28,647 nt of DNA from Steroidobacteraceae bacterium (lineage in GTDB: Bacteria; Pseudomonadota; Gammaproteobacteria; Steroidobacterales; Steroidobacteraceae). The notes under the pieces were generated by a model. That model saw only the letters and a list, made by a program, of their open reading frames with translations. It did no database searches and was not told where the DNA came from. The position numbers and the translations under genes were made by a program. Below, one piece after another: positions 17,221 to 24,023 of the stretch. The stretch is taken from contig JABEVI010000205.1 in assembly GCA_013044085.1 (NCBI GenBank), forward strand, positions 1 to 28,647, read 5' to 3'. Numbering within the stretch: the first letter of the stretch is position 1; every line of letters begins with the position of its first letter.

Positions 17221-17919
17221 TCAGCGGCGGCTGCCGCCCATCGTCAGGCGCAGCACGTACCAGAACATCAGCGCGATCGACGCGAACAGCTGCATCGCCG
17301 CCGACACATACCGGTCCTCCGGGTAGGCGTGGATGATGTTCGAGGTGTCATACAACACCGCCGCGCCGGCGAAGCCGATCATCGCCACCGAGAACCACGT
17401 GCCGAGCTGGAAGCCGAAGATCGCGCCGCCGATGATCGCGACCAGCGCGAGCACGCCGCCCCACAACAGGATCGCGCGCAGGAATGAGAAGTCCTTGCGT
17501 GTCCGGTGGGCGACGAACATCAGACCGCCGGCGCCGAGCGCGGTGATCAGCGTCGCGCTCTGGATCGTGCCCGGCGCCTTCGCATTCGCGATATAGAGGA
17601 GCGGCACGAAGATCAGGGCTTCGGCGACCACGTACACGGCGTAGGAGAAGTATTGCATGCCGATCGAGGCGCTCGACTGGGCGGTGCGGGTCGCGAGCCA
17701 GCCGGTGACCATGAAGGCGCCGAGGATCAGCATCCAGGGCAGGCCGAACATGTAGCGCGCCACGGATCCTGCGAGGCCGGATTCGAACAATGCCATCTCG
17801 ACGAGCACGAATCCCAATATTCCACCGACCACGTGCGTGTAGACACGCGAAATGAACAGGCTTCGGCTGTCCATCGCGGCGCCGGGGTAGGCCGCGTTGT
17901 TCATCGGAAATTGATTCAT
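17221..17919 (-). CDS. Bax inhibitor-1 (UPF0005) family membrane protein
   Basis: The 232-residue protein is a seven-helix BI-1/YbhL-type membrane protein. In E. coli relatives (YccA, YbhL) are linked to FtsH modulation or ion leak; a specific role here cannot be assigned. Hydrophobic segments start near residues 33, 60, 90, 120, 145, 168 and 205. The family signature near the C-terminus reads AAVLYDTSNIIHAYPEDRYVS, including the conserved Asp pair region thought to sense pH or calcium in structural homologues. The N-terminus is short and cytoplasmic. ATG 17919 has AAAGAGGATC directly upstream. It is monocistronic and convergent with serS. Confidence 0.92.
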   Translation of the reverse strand: MNQFPMNNAAYPGAAMDSRSLFISRVYTHVVGGILGFVLVEMALFESGLAGSVARYMFGLPWMLILGAFMVTGWLATRTAQSSASIGMQYFSYAVYVVAEALIFVPLLYIANAKAPGTIQSATLITALGAGGLMFVAHRTRKDFSFLRAILLWGGVLALVAIIGGAIFGFQLGTWFSVAMIGFAGAAVLYDTSNIIHAYPEDRYVSAAMQLFASIALMFWYVLRLTMGGSRR

Positions 17920-17959
17920 GATCCTCTTTGCTCCTTGGCCAGGACTCGAAAGCCCGCTG

Positions 17960-17968
17960 ATTCTATCA
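17960..17968 (-). promoter_or_regulatory. Candidate extended -10 promoter of the BI-1 family gene
   Basis: The minus strand reads TGATAGAAT (17968-17960), an extended -10 (TGn plus TAGAAT). There is no clear -35, which extended -10 promoters do not need. The leader would be about 34 bases with a good ribosome site. Confidence 0.4.
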
Positions 17969-18008
17969 TTGCGGCCCTCGCCGTGCGCGGGCCGGCGCCC
18001 GACCGTGA

Positions 18009-18014
18009 CATAAT
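18009..18014 (+). promoter_or_regulatory. Weak candidate -10 element for the glycosyltransferase gene
   Basis: CATAAT followed by GGCCGC lies about 80 bp before the proposed gene start, with no recognisable -35. The 177 bp between the divergent BI-1 and glycosyltransferase genes holds only this and the opposite promoter. Confidence 0.22.
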
Positions 18015-18096
18015 GGCCGCTCGCTGATTAGAGCGGGCCGCACCGGCAAAGTTCGCCCGAAACCCGCCTGTTGTGCACATTTGAGGAGGCGCCGCC

Positions 18097-19191
18097 ATCG
18101 CCCGTTCGACCGCCGGGATCGTCGCTGCCGCGCCGCGCAGCTTGTGTCTGCTGCGCCTCTCGGCGATCGGTGACACCTGCCACGTCGTGCCCTTGATCCG
18201 CACCCTGCAGCACGCCTGGCCGGAGTGCCGGATCACGTGGATCATCGGCCGGGTCGAGGAGAAGCTGCTGCTGCGGCTCTTGCCCGAGGTCGAGTTCCTG
18301 AGCGTCGACAAGCGCCACTTCCGCGCCGAGTGGTGGCGCCTGCGCCGCTTGCTCGCGCAGCGGCGTTTCGACCTGCTGCTGCACATCCAGGTGTCCTTGC
18401 GCGCGAATCTGCTGAGCACCCTGGTGCGCGCGCCGGTCAAACTCGGCTTCGATCGGGCCCGCGCTCGCGAGCTTCAATGGCTGTTCACGAATGCGCGGGT
18501 GCCGGCGCGCGAGCGCGAACACGTGCTCGACAGCTTTCTCGGGTTCGCCGGCGCCCTGGGCATCGCCGATCGCGAGCGGCTGCTCGAGTGGAATCTGCCG
18601 CTGCCCGCCGAAGCGATGCAGTATGCCGAGGCGCTGATTCCCGATTCCCAACCGACGCTCATCGTCAATGCGGCATCCAGCCACCGCTTGCGAAATTGGG
18701 CCGCCGAAAGTTACGCCGCGGTTGCCGATCACGCCGTGCGCCGGCACGGCATGCGGGTGATCCTCTGCGGCGGCCCGAGCCGGCTCGAACGCGAGCTCGG
18801 CGCGACGATCCGCGCCGCCGCTCAAACGCCGCTCATCGACCAGATCGGCCGCGACACCCTGCCGCAGATGCTCGCCTTGCTCGCGCGCGCGACCGTGCTG
18901 CTCGCGCCCGATACCGGTCCCGTGCACATGGCGACCGCCGTCGGCACACCGGTCATCGGCCTGTATGCCGCCACCAATCCGCAGCGCAGCGGCCCCTATC
19001 TCAGCCGGCAATGGTGCGTGGATCGCTATCCGCAGGCCGCGCAGCGCTTTCTCGGCCGCTCCCCGGGCGAGATTGCCTGGTGGACCAAGATCGAACGCCC
19101 CGGGGTCATGGATCTGATCGAAGTCGATGCGGTTTGCGCGCGGCTCGACGAATTCATGGCACGGCGCGCCGCGACCGCATCCGTCGGGTAA
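18097..19191 (+). CDS. Glycosyltransferase family 9 (ADP-heptose:LPS heptosyltransferase-like), apparent ATC start
   Basis: GT9 enzymes transfer heptose to the lipopolysaccharide inner core on the cytoplasmic side of the inner membrane. The N-terminal Rossmann start LLRLSAIGDTCHVVPL and the C-terminal donor-site segment LLAPDTGPVHMATAVGTPVIGLY are typical. WaaC/WaaF assignment is not possible from this. In-frame TGA at 18082 is followed by no ATG or GTG before the first domain. A TTG at 18142 would give 349 residues but cuts into the first strand and lacks a ribosome site. AGGAGG (18084-18089) is ideally spaced to ATC at 18097, giving 364 residues. A true ATC start, a sequencing error or the TTG start all remain possible. 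Body of the gene is certain, start is not. Confidence 0.85.
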   Translation: MARSTAGIVAAAPRSLCLLRLSAIGDTCHVVPLIRTLQHAWPECRITWIIGRVEEKLLLRLLPEVEFLSVDKRHFRAEWWRLRRLLAQRRFDLLLHIQVSLRANLLSTLVRAPVKLGFDRARARELQWLFTNARVPAREREHVLDSFLGFAGALGIADRERLLEWNLPLPAEAMQYAEALIPDSQPTLIVNAASSHRLRNWAAESYAAVADHAVRRHGMRVILCGGPSRLERELGATIRAAAQTPLIDQIGRDTLPQMLALLARATVLLAPDTGPVHMATAVGTPVIGLYAATNPQRSGPYLSRQWCVDRYPQAAQRFLGRSPGEIAWWTKIERPGVMDLIEVDAVCARLDEFMARRAATASVG

Positions 19192-19194
19192 AAT
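19189..19194 (+). promoter_or_regulatory. Candidate -10 element for tRNA-Ser
   Basis: TAAAAT lies 28 bp before the tRNA 5' end and overlaps the stop codon of the glycosyltransferase gene. A GC-rich stretch (GCGGCGCGCC) follows, as is common in stable-RNA promoters. The -35 region is not convincing. Confidence 0.35.
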
Positions 19195-19222
19195 GCGGCG
19201 CGCCGACGAGCAGGCAGCACGT

Positions 19223-19312
19223 GGTGGGGTGGCCGAGCGGTTTAAGGCAGTAGTCTTGAAAACTACCGAAGGTTAACGCCTTCCGTGGGTTCGAATCCCA
19301 CCCCCACCGCCA
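19223..19312 (+). tRNA. tRNA-Ser (anticodon UGA)
   Basis: A complete 90-base class II tRNA. The acceptor arm GGTGGGG (19223-19229) pairs with CCCCACC (19302-19308). The D-arm contains GGCCGAGCGGTTTAAGGC. The anticodon stem GTAGT/ACTAC carries the loop CTTGAAA, giving anticodon TGA, which reads UCA. A long variable arm (CGAAGGTTAACGCCTTCC region) marks a serine tRNA. The T-arm is GTGGG-TTCGAAT-CCCAC. The discriminator is G and CCA is encoded. Confidence 0.98.
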
Positions 19313-19439
19313 ACCGCGCCCTGCGCCTTGCCAGGGTCGTCCGCCGACCTTTAGATATACAACGCAGATGTCTATCCTGGAGGCGCTGATGCGGGCGATG
19401 AAATCGAAATCGTCGTGCGCGGGCGCTCGCGCGGCTGCG

Positions 19440-19461
19440 CGCGCTCAGGGGCCTGAGCGCG
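19440..19461 (-). repeat. Inverted repeat at the end of psiE
   Basis: CGCGCTCAGG (19440-19449) and CCTGAGCGCG (19452-19461) are perfect complements around a two-base centre and include the psiE stop codon. In RNA this folds to a stem of about 8 bp. No T-run follows, so it is not a standard intrinsic terminator, though it could still mark the 3' end. Between the tRNA and this repeat (19313-19439) nothing else is recognisable. Confidence 0.5.
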
Positions 19462-19894
19462 AATTCTCGCCACCGGTGTCCGGCGAAAATCGCCCCGTGA
19501 TCGAACGGGCGATCACCACGATGAGCAGCAGGGCGGCGAGCACCAGCAGTTCCTGGTTCGAGACGCTCTTGCGATAGAGTTGTATGAGCATGTCGCGGAT
19601 GATGAACACCGCGGTCGCATCGATCAGCGTCGAGAGGCGCACGTGGCGTGTCTTGACGTAGCCGAGGAACGTGCTGAACAGCTCGATCACCACGAAGACG
19701 TTCAGGACGCTGACCACCAGATCGCGGAATTGAACGTCCTCGAGGTGGACGTTCGGCAGCGCCGGAATCAAGTGCACGAGCGTGCTCACGACGTCGGCAA
19801 AGGCGAACAGCAAGGCGACCAGCATGGTCAGAATGAGGCCGTTGACGATCCACTCGATCGTGATGGCGTAGATTCGTTGAATCAGATGTCGCAT
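19445..19894 (-). CDS. PsiE-family (phosphate-starvation-inducible) membrane protein
   Basis: The 149-residue protein resembles PF06146 (PsiE), small inner-membrane proteins of unknown biochemical role; E. coli psiE is induced by phosphate starvation. Four hydrophobic segments are visible: about 14-36 (WIVNGLILTMLVALLFAFADV), 57-80 (FRDLVVSVLNVFVVIELFSTF), 90-108 (STLIDATAVFIIRDM) and 114-132 (LLVLAALLLIVVIARSIT). The conserved GYVKTRHVRLSTLIDAT stretch supports the family. I see no Pho box upstream, so phosphate control is not supported here. It follows the CDGSH gene by 77 bp, with a strong hairpin between them. Confidence 0.85.
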   Translation of the reverse strand: MRHLIQRIYAITIEWIVNGLILTMLVALLFAFADVVSTLVHLIPALPNVHLEDVQFRDLVVSVLNVFVVIELFSTFLGYVKTRHVRLSTLIDATAVFIIRDMLIQLYRKSVSNQELLVLAALLLIVVIARSITGRFSPDTGGENSRSGP

Positions 19895-19916
19895 GTAGGG
19901 TCGCCAGTCCTCAGCG

Positions 19917-19942
19917 AATCCTCGGCTTCTCCGCCGAGGATT
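19917..19942. repeat. Ten-base-pair hairpin between the CDGSH gene and psiE
   Basis: AATCCTCGGC (19917-19926) and GCCGAGGATT (19933-19942) pair perfectly across a 6-base loop. The flanks GCGAA and TTCGC extend the stem with one bulge. No T-tract lies on either side. It sits 23 bp upstream of the psiE start and 30 bp after the CDGSH stop, where it could partly separate the two genes or affect psiE translation. Confidence 0.6.
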
Positions 19943-19971
19943 TCGCGCGCCGGGAGGAAGAACACGTCAAA

Positions 19972-20217
19972 TCAAGGCGTCAAGCTCTTGTGAGTTCCGT
20001 CGCAGAAAGGCGCTGTATGTGTTTGTTTGCACGCACAAAAATACTTGCGCTCGGTCTTCGTCGCGGTCCAGGCAAGCGGTTCGAACGTCGAGCCCTTGTG
20101 GCTGCCGTCGCAGAAGGGTTGATTCTTCGATTGCCCGCAGCTGCACCAATAATAGGTCTTCTGCGCCTCGACGTCGATGGCGAGCGGTGCGGTGCCTGCG
20201 ATGTGTCCCTGGGTCAT
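19972..20217 (-). CDS. Double CDGSH-type iron-sulfur protein
   Basis: The 81-residue protein carries two complete CDGSH motifs, each binding a [2Fe-2S] cluster with three Cys and one His: Cys25, Cys27, Cys36, His40 (PFCDGSH) and Cys61, Cys63, Cys72, His76 (PFCDGTH). This matches the tandem type seen in bacteria and related to the mitochondrial CISD3/MiNT protein. There is no membrane anchor or signal peptide, so it is probably soluble and cytoplasmic. Roles in redox or iron-sulfur handling are proposed for the family, but its partner here is unknown. AGGAG lies just before the ATG. The 58 bp upstream to the dioxygenase stop holds little else. Confidence 0.92.
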   Translation of the reverse strand: MTQGHIAGTAPLAIDVEAQKTYYWCSCGQSKNQPFCDGSHKGSTFEPLAWTATKTERKYFCACKQTHTAPFCDGTHKSLTP

Positions 20218-20275
20218 GTCAAACTCCTGTGCTGGGTTAAGGATGCTAGGGTGAGAATCTCTCGTCCGGCCGGAT

Positions 20276-21082
20276 TCAGCCGAAACGAAATGCGCTTTCG
20301 ACCGCGCCCATGGCGCGATCCTCGAAAATTTTTACCCCGCGATCGGCGCCGGCCGCGCCGGCGACCAAATGCAGCGGGATCAAGTGTTCCTCGCGTGGCG
20401 CGGCATGGCGGGCGCCGGGCGCGCGATTCCAGGCGGCGAGCCGCCGATCGCGTTCCTCGGGATCGCTGTGCGTGACCGCCTCGGTGAGCCAGCCGTCGAA
20501 GTCGAGTCCCTCGGCGAGGGTCGATGCGGCGTGTCGGCCGCGCATCAACACCGCCATGTTGTGGAAACTGTTGCCCGAACCGATGATCAGGACCCCCTGG
20601 TCACGCAAGGACTGCAGCGCCCGACCGGCGGCGAGGTGCGCCGTGGGATCCAGGTCGCTGCGCAAGCTCAGTTGCACACAGGGGATGTCGGCGGTTTCGA
20701 AGGCGACTTTCAGCGGCACGAACACACCGTGATCGAAGCCGCGCCGTGCGTCGATGTCGCAGCGCAGTCCCGCATTGCCGAGCCGCGCGGCCACCTCATC
20801 GGCAAGCGCCGGATCGCCGGGCGCGGGCCAGGTCAGTGCGTAGGTGTGGCGCGGAAAACCGTAGTAATCGAACAATAGGGCGGGAGCGGGGTTGCGCTGC
20901 ACGCAGAAGGTGGGTGCTTCCCAATGGGCCGAGATCACCAGCAGCGCGCGAGGCCGCTCGGGTAAGGTGGCGGGCAGGCCTTCGAGAAACAGGCGCAAGC
21001 CCACCCAGGCGTCCGGCGGGTCCCAGTCCATGAAAAAGCACGGACCGCCGCCGTGGGGTAGGAAGATCGTCGGCTGACGCAT
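20276..21082 (-). CDS. LigB/DODA-type extradiol ring-cleavage dioxygenase family protein
   Basis: The 268-residue protein belongs to the class III extradiol (LigB) dioxygenases, in the 4,5-DOPA-dioxygenase/YgiD subgroup. Likely metal ligands by family analogy are His10 (FLPHGGGP), His53 (VISAHWE) and His223 (EEHLIPLH). A further conserved HGVFVPLK lies near 118 and GSGNSFHNM near 168-175. Members open catechol-type rings, but the natural substrate of the YgiD subgroup is mostly unknown. ATG 21082 (MRQPTIFLPHGG) is preferred; upstream extension to a TTG at 21103 adds non-conserved residues. It is divergent from the HxlR regulator, which may control it. Confidence 0.9.
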   Translation of the reverse strand: MRQPTIFLPHGGGPCFFMDWDPPDAWVGLRLFLEGLPATLPERPRALLVISAHWEAPTFCVQRNPAPALLFDYYGFPRHTYALTWPAPGDPALADEVAARLGNAGLRCDIDARRGFDHGVFVPLKVAFETADIPCVQLSLRSDLDPTAHLAAGRALQSLRDQGVLIIGSGNSFHNMAVLMRGRHAASTLAEGLDFDGWLTEAVTHSDPEERDRRLAAWNRAPGARHAAPREEHLIPLHLVAGAAGADRGVKIFEDRAMGAVESAFRFG

Positions 21083-21145
21083 GGTATGGCGCTTATATGG
21101 CAAGAAGGCTAAGTTCTGTTCCCATGCCTAGTCTTTTATCGTAAC

Positions 21146-21163
21146 CTTGCCCGTGGTGGCAAG
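21146..21163. promoter_or_regulatory. Candidate operator between the dioxygenase and HxlR genes
   Basis: CTTGCC (21146-21151) and GGCAAG (21158-21163) form a perfect inverted repeat with 6-base spacer. A third copy of GGCAAG lies at 21099-21104, near the dioxygenase start. GTAAC (21141-21145) and GTTAC (21185-21189) form an outer pair. HxlR-family dimers bind such repeats, so this is a plausible site for the adjacent regulator. Not tested. Confidence 0.4.
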
Positions 21164-21189
21164 AGGGTACAAGGCTCGCTCTAAGTTAC

Positions 21190-21624
21190 ATGGTGGGAAC
21201 CCGTATGAATCTGGATGCGCATCTGCCCTTACCGCCGCCCGCGGACGGCAGGACCTGCCCGGTACGCGATGTGCTCGATCGCCTGGGCGACAAGTGGTCG
21301 ACCCTGCTGCTCGTGACCCTGGCTCAAGGTGCGCAGCGCTTCAACGCGCTGGCGCGGGCCGTACCCGACATCTCGCGCCGGATGCTCACCGAGACGCTGC
21401 GTCACCTGGAACGCGATGGACTGATCTGGCGCGAGGTGACCCCGTCGACGCCGCCCGCAGTGGCCTATGGCCTCACACCGCTCGGTTTCTCGCTGATGCC
21501 GCCTCTCGGGGCTCTGATCGAGTGGGCCGAGCATCATCAGTCGAAGATCGCGGTCGCCCGCGAGCGCTTCGACAAGCTCCCGATGAGAGTCCGCGAACCG
21601 GAACCCGCGAGCTCAGTGTCATGA
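21190..21624 (+). CDS. HxlR-family winged-helix transcriptional regulator
   Basis: The 144-residue protein has the HxlR/MarR-like winged helix at about 22-110. Signatures are CPVRDVLDRLGDKWS, followed by RFNALARAVPDISRRMLTETLRHLERDGLI and VAYGLTPLGFSL. The single cysteine (Cys23, in TCPV) occupies the position of the redox- or electrophile-sensing Cys in relatives such as YodB, HypR and QorR. A similar switch is therefore likely but unproven. Start is ATG 21190; ATG 21205, with GGGA upstream, is a good alternative. It is divergent from the dioxygenase and begins a run of five plus-strand genes with gaps of at most 42 bp. Confidence 0.93.
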   Translation: MVGTRMNLDAHLPLPPPADGRTCPVRDVLDRLGDKWSTLLLVTLAQGAQRFNALARAVPDISRRMLTETLRHLERDGLIWREVTPSTPPAVAYGLTPLGFSLMPPLGALIEWAEHHQSKIAVARERFDKLPMRVREPEPASSVS

Positions 21625-21652
21625 CCGAGGCCATGAGGCCAAAAGGATCCCG

Positions 21653-22849
21653 ATGGACTTGAACTATTCGGCGGCGGATCTTCAGTGGCGGGACGAGGTT
21701 CGGCGCTTCCTGGACGCCAGTCTGCCCGCTGACACGCGCGGGCGGCTGCTCGAGGGTTTGCCGGCGGGGGTGGAGGACATCCGCCGCTGGCAGCGCACGC
21801 TCTATGCCCACGGCTGGGGCGCGGTTGCGTGGCCTGAGCGATTCGGCGGCCTTGGCCTCAGCAAAGTGCGCCAACACCTGTTCGAACTCGAGTGTGCGAC
21901 CGCCGGCGCGCCACCGCAGCTGCCCTTCGGTCTGAAGATGCTGGGGCCGGTATTGATGCAATTCGGCAACCCGACGCAGCAGCAATATTTCCTGCCGCGC
22001 ATCTTGAGCGGCGAACATTGGTGGTGCCAGGGATATTCGGAACCCGGCGCCGGCTCGGACTTGGCCTCGCTCAAGACCCGCGCCGTGCTCGACGGTGAAC
22101 ACTACGTCGTCAATGGCCAGAAGGCGTGGAACACGCTCGGCCAGCACGCCGATTGGATGTTCTGCCTGGTCAGAACCGACGCCGCGGCGAAGCCGCAGCG
22201 CGGCATCTCGTTCTTGCTGATCGACATGCGTTCACCCGGCATCAGCGTGCGGCCGACCAAGCTGCTCGATGGCACGCCGGAGGTCAACGAGATCTGGTTC
22301 GAGAACGTGCGTGTTCCCGTCGCCCAGCGTGTGGGTGAGGAGAACCAGGGCTGGACCTATGCGAAGTTCCTGCTCGAGCATGAACGCACCAGCATCGCCG
22401 GCGTCGGCGTCGCACGACGCGCCATGGCGCACTTGCGGCGCGTCGCAGCCGTGCACTCGCAGGGTGGCCGGGCGATGATCGAGGATCCGCTGTTTCGGGC
22501 GCGAGTCGCGCAGCTCGACATCGAACTCACGGCCCTCGAGATCACCAACTTGCGGATGATTTCTCAGGAAGCCTCGAAGACCGCACCGACGCCCGATGCC
22601 TCCATCCTCAAGATCAGGGGCTCGCAGATCCAACAGGCCATTTCCGAGCTGCTGCTCGAGACGATCGGCATCCGCGCCCTGCCGTTCGCCGAACTGCCGG
22701 CGCAGGCGCCAGCCTCGCCGGCGCTGCCGGGCCCCGTGCATGCGGCGGGCCTGACCGCCAACTATCTGAATCTGCGCAAGCTGAGCATCTTCGGCGGCTC
22801 GAACGAGATTCAGAAAAACATCATTGCGCACATGCTCCTGGACTCCTGA
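21653..22849 (+). CDS. Acyl-CoA dehydrogenase, first of a pair
   Basis: This 398-residue flavoenzyme family member oxidises acyl-CoA thioesters to enoyl-CoA. Domain order is normal: helical N-domain, middle beta domain with YSEPGAGSDLASLKTRA (about 125-141) and YVVNGQKAWNT, and C-terminal helical domain ending IFGGSNEIQKNIIAHML. The glutamate found in MCAD-type enzymes (IYEGT) is Gly here (IFGGS). Glu242 or Glu244 in LLEHERTS sits where isovaleryl-CoA- and steroid-type dehydrogenases place their base. Start ATG has AAAAGGATC upstream. It precedes a second dehydrogenase by 10 bp, which suggests a two-subunit enzyme like the FadE28/FadE29 type of steroid side-chain degradation. Substrate unknown. 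Confidence 0.95.
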   Translation: MDLNYSAADLQWRDEVRRFLDASLPADTRGRLLEGLPAGVEDIRRWQRTLYAHGWGAVAWPERFGGLGLSKVRQHLFELECATAGAPPQLPFGLKMLGPVLMQFGNPTQQQYFLPRILSGEHWWCQGYSEPGAGSDLASLKTRAVLDGEHYVVNGQKAWNTLGQHADWMFCLVRTDAAAKPQRGISFLLIDMRSPGISVRPTKLLDGTPEVNEIWFENVRVPVAQRVGEENQGWTYAKFLLEHERTSIAGVGVARRAMAHLRRVAAVHSQGGRAMIEDPLFRARVAQLDIELTALEITNLRMISQEASKTAPTPDASILKIRGSQIQQAISELLLETIGIRALPFAELPAQAPASPALPGPVHAAGLTANYLNLRKLSIFGGSNEIQKNIIAHMLLDS

Positions 22850-22859
22850 GGACTACCTG

Positions 22860-23981
22860 GTGGATTTTTCATTCAGCGATGAGCAAGGCATGTTGATGGA
22901 CGCCGCACGCCGCCTCGTGACGGACCAATACGGCCGCGATGGCGCGCGCCAGAGGGCCGCCACGGCGGACGGCTATTCGCGCGCGACTTGGAGCGAATTC
23001 GCCCGTCTGGGGTTGCTCGCCTTGAACGTTCCGGAGGAGCACGGCGGTCTGGACGCCGGACCGATCGGCACCTTGGCGGTATGCTTCGTGCTCGGTGAAG
23101 CGCTGGTCGTCGAACCGTTCCTGTCGAGCGCCGTCCTGGCCACGCTGGCGATCGCGCGGCTCGGCTCGCCGGAGCAACGCTTGCAGTGGCTGCCGCGGCT
23201 CGCCGCCGGCGAGGCGATCGCGGTCCTCGCCCATGAGGAAGGGGACGGCGGACCGGTGGCGACGGCGGTGCGGACGGTGGCGGTCGCTGATGGCGGGGAG
23301 TGGGTGTTGGACGGCTGCAAGAGTGTCGTCTACCACGCGCCCGCGGCGGATCTGTTGCTGGTCACCGCCCGCATCGACGCACCGACCGGCGCGCAAACGG
23401 CGCTGTTCGCGGTGCCGCCGGACGCGGCCGGGGTCGCGTTGCAGCCCTATGTGACCGTCGACGGCCAGCGGGCCGCCGACATCAGCTTGCACCAGCTCAG
23501 GTTGCCCTCATCCGCGCGCATGGGTGCCGAGGTCGGCGCCGATCTGCAGGCGGTGCTCGATCAGGGCCTGGCCGCCCTGTGTGCCGAGACGCTCGGCGCC
23601 CTCGAGCGGCTCATGCGAATGACGCTCGACTATACGCGCGAGCGGGTTCAGTTCGGCGTCCCGATCGCGCGCTTTCAGGCGCTGCAGCATCGGATGGCGG
23701 AAATGGCCACGCACCTCGAGTTCGCGCGTTCGATGACTTACCTGGCGGCCTCCCAGTGCGTGGCCGGGGAGCCGGCCGGGCGTGCTGCCGCGCTGTCCGC
23801 GGCCAAGGTGATCGTCGGCCAAGCCGCACGCTTCGTCGGTCAACAGGCGGTGCAACTGCACGGCGGCATGGGGGTCGCCGATGAGTATGGTGTGAGCCAC
23901 TATTTCAAGCGGCTGCTCGCGGCCGAGTGCCGCTTCGGCGCCACCGCCTGGCATCTGACTCGGTACGCCGGGACGCTCTAG
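22860..23981 (+). CDS. Acyl-CoA dehydrogenase, second of a pair
   Basis: A 373-residue acyl-CoA dehydrogenase family protein. GTG 22860 is chosen because GAGGA lies 8 bases upstream and MDFSFSDEQGMLMDAARRLV is the family's N-terminus; a longer form starting inside the previous gene is unlikely. The middle domain is divergent: the usual TEP(G/D)AGSD motif is replaced by AHEEGDGGP. The C-terminal domain keeps YTRERVQFGVPIARFQALQHRMAEM and QLHGGMGVADEYGVSHYFKRL. No Glu is found at the MCAD base position (the end reads CRFGATAWH). The degenerate middle domain, together with the conserved partner upstream, fits the smaller subunit of a heteromeric dehydrogenase. Confidence 0.94.
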   Translation: MDFSFSDEQGMLMDAARRLVTDQYGRDGARQRAATADGYSRATWSEFARLGLLALNVPEEHGGLDAGPIGTLAVCFVLGEALVVEPFLSSAVLATLAIARLGSPEQRLQWLPRLAAGEAIAVLAHEEGDGGPVATAVRTVAVADGGEWVLDGCKSVVYHAPAADLLLVTARIDAPTGAQTALFAVPPDAAGVALQPYVTVDGQRAADISLHQLRLPSSARMGAEVGADLQAVLDQGLAALCAETLGALERLMRMTLDYTRERVQFGVPIARFQALQHRMAEMATHLEFARSMTYLAASQCVAGEPAGRAAALSAAKVIVGQAARFVGQQAVQLHGGMGVADEYGVSHYFKRLLAAECRFGATAWHLTRYAGTL

Positions 23982-24023
23982 CGCACATTGCCGGGTGCGC
24001 CACCGTGTGGTACATGGGGGCGT

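Noticed and set aside
19332..19362. Plus-strand promoter-like pair TTGCCA and TAGATA after tRNA-Ser
   Set aside because: Spacing is 18 bp but the -10 is poor, and no plus-strand gene follows before the dense minus-strand genes.
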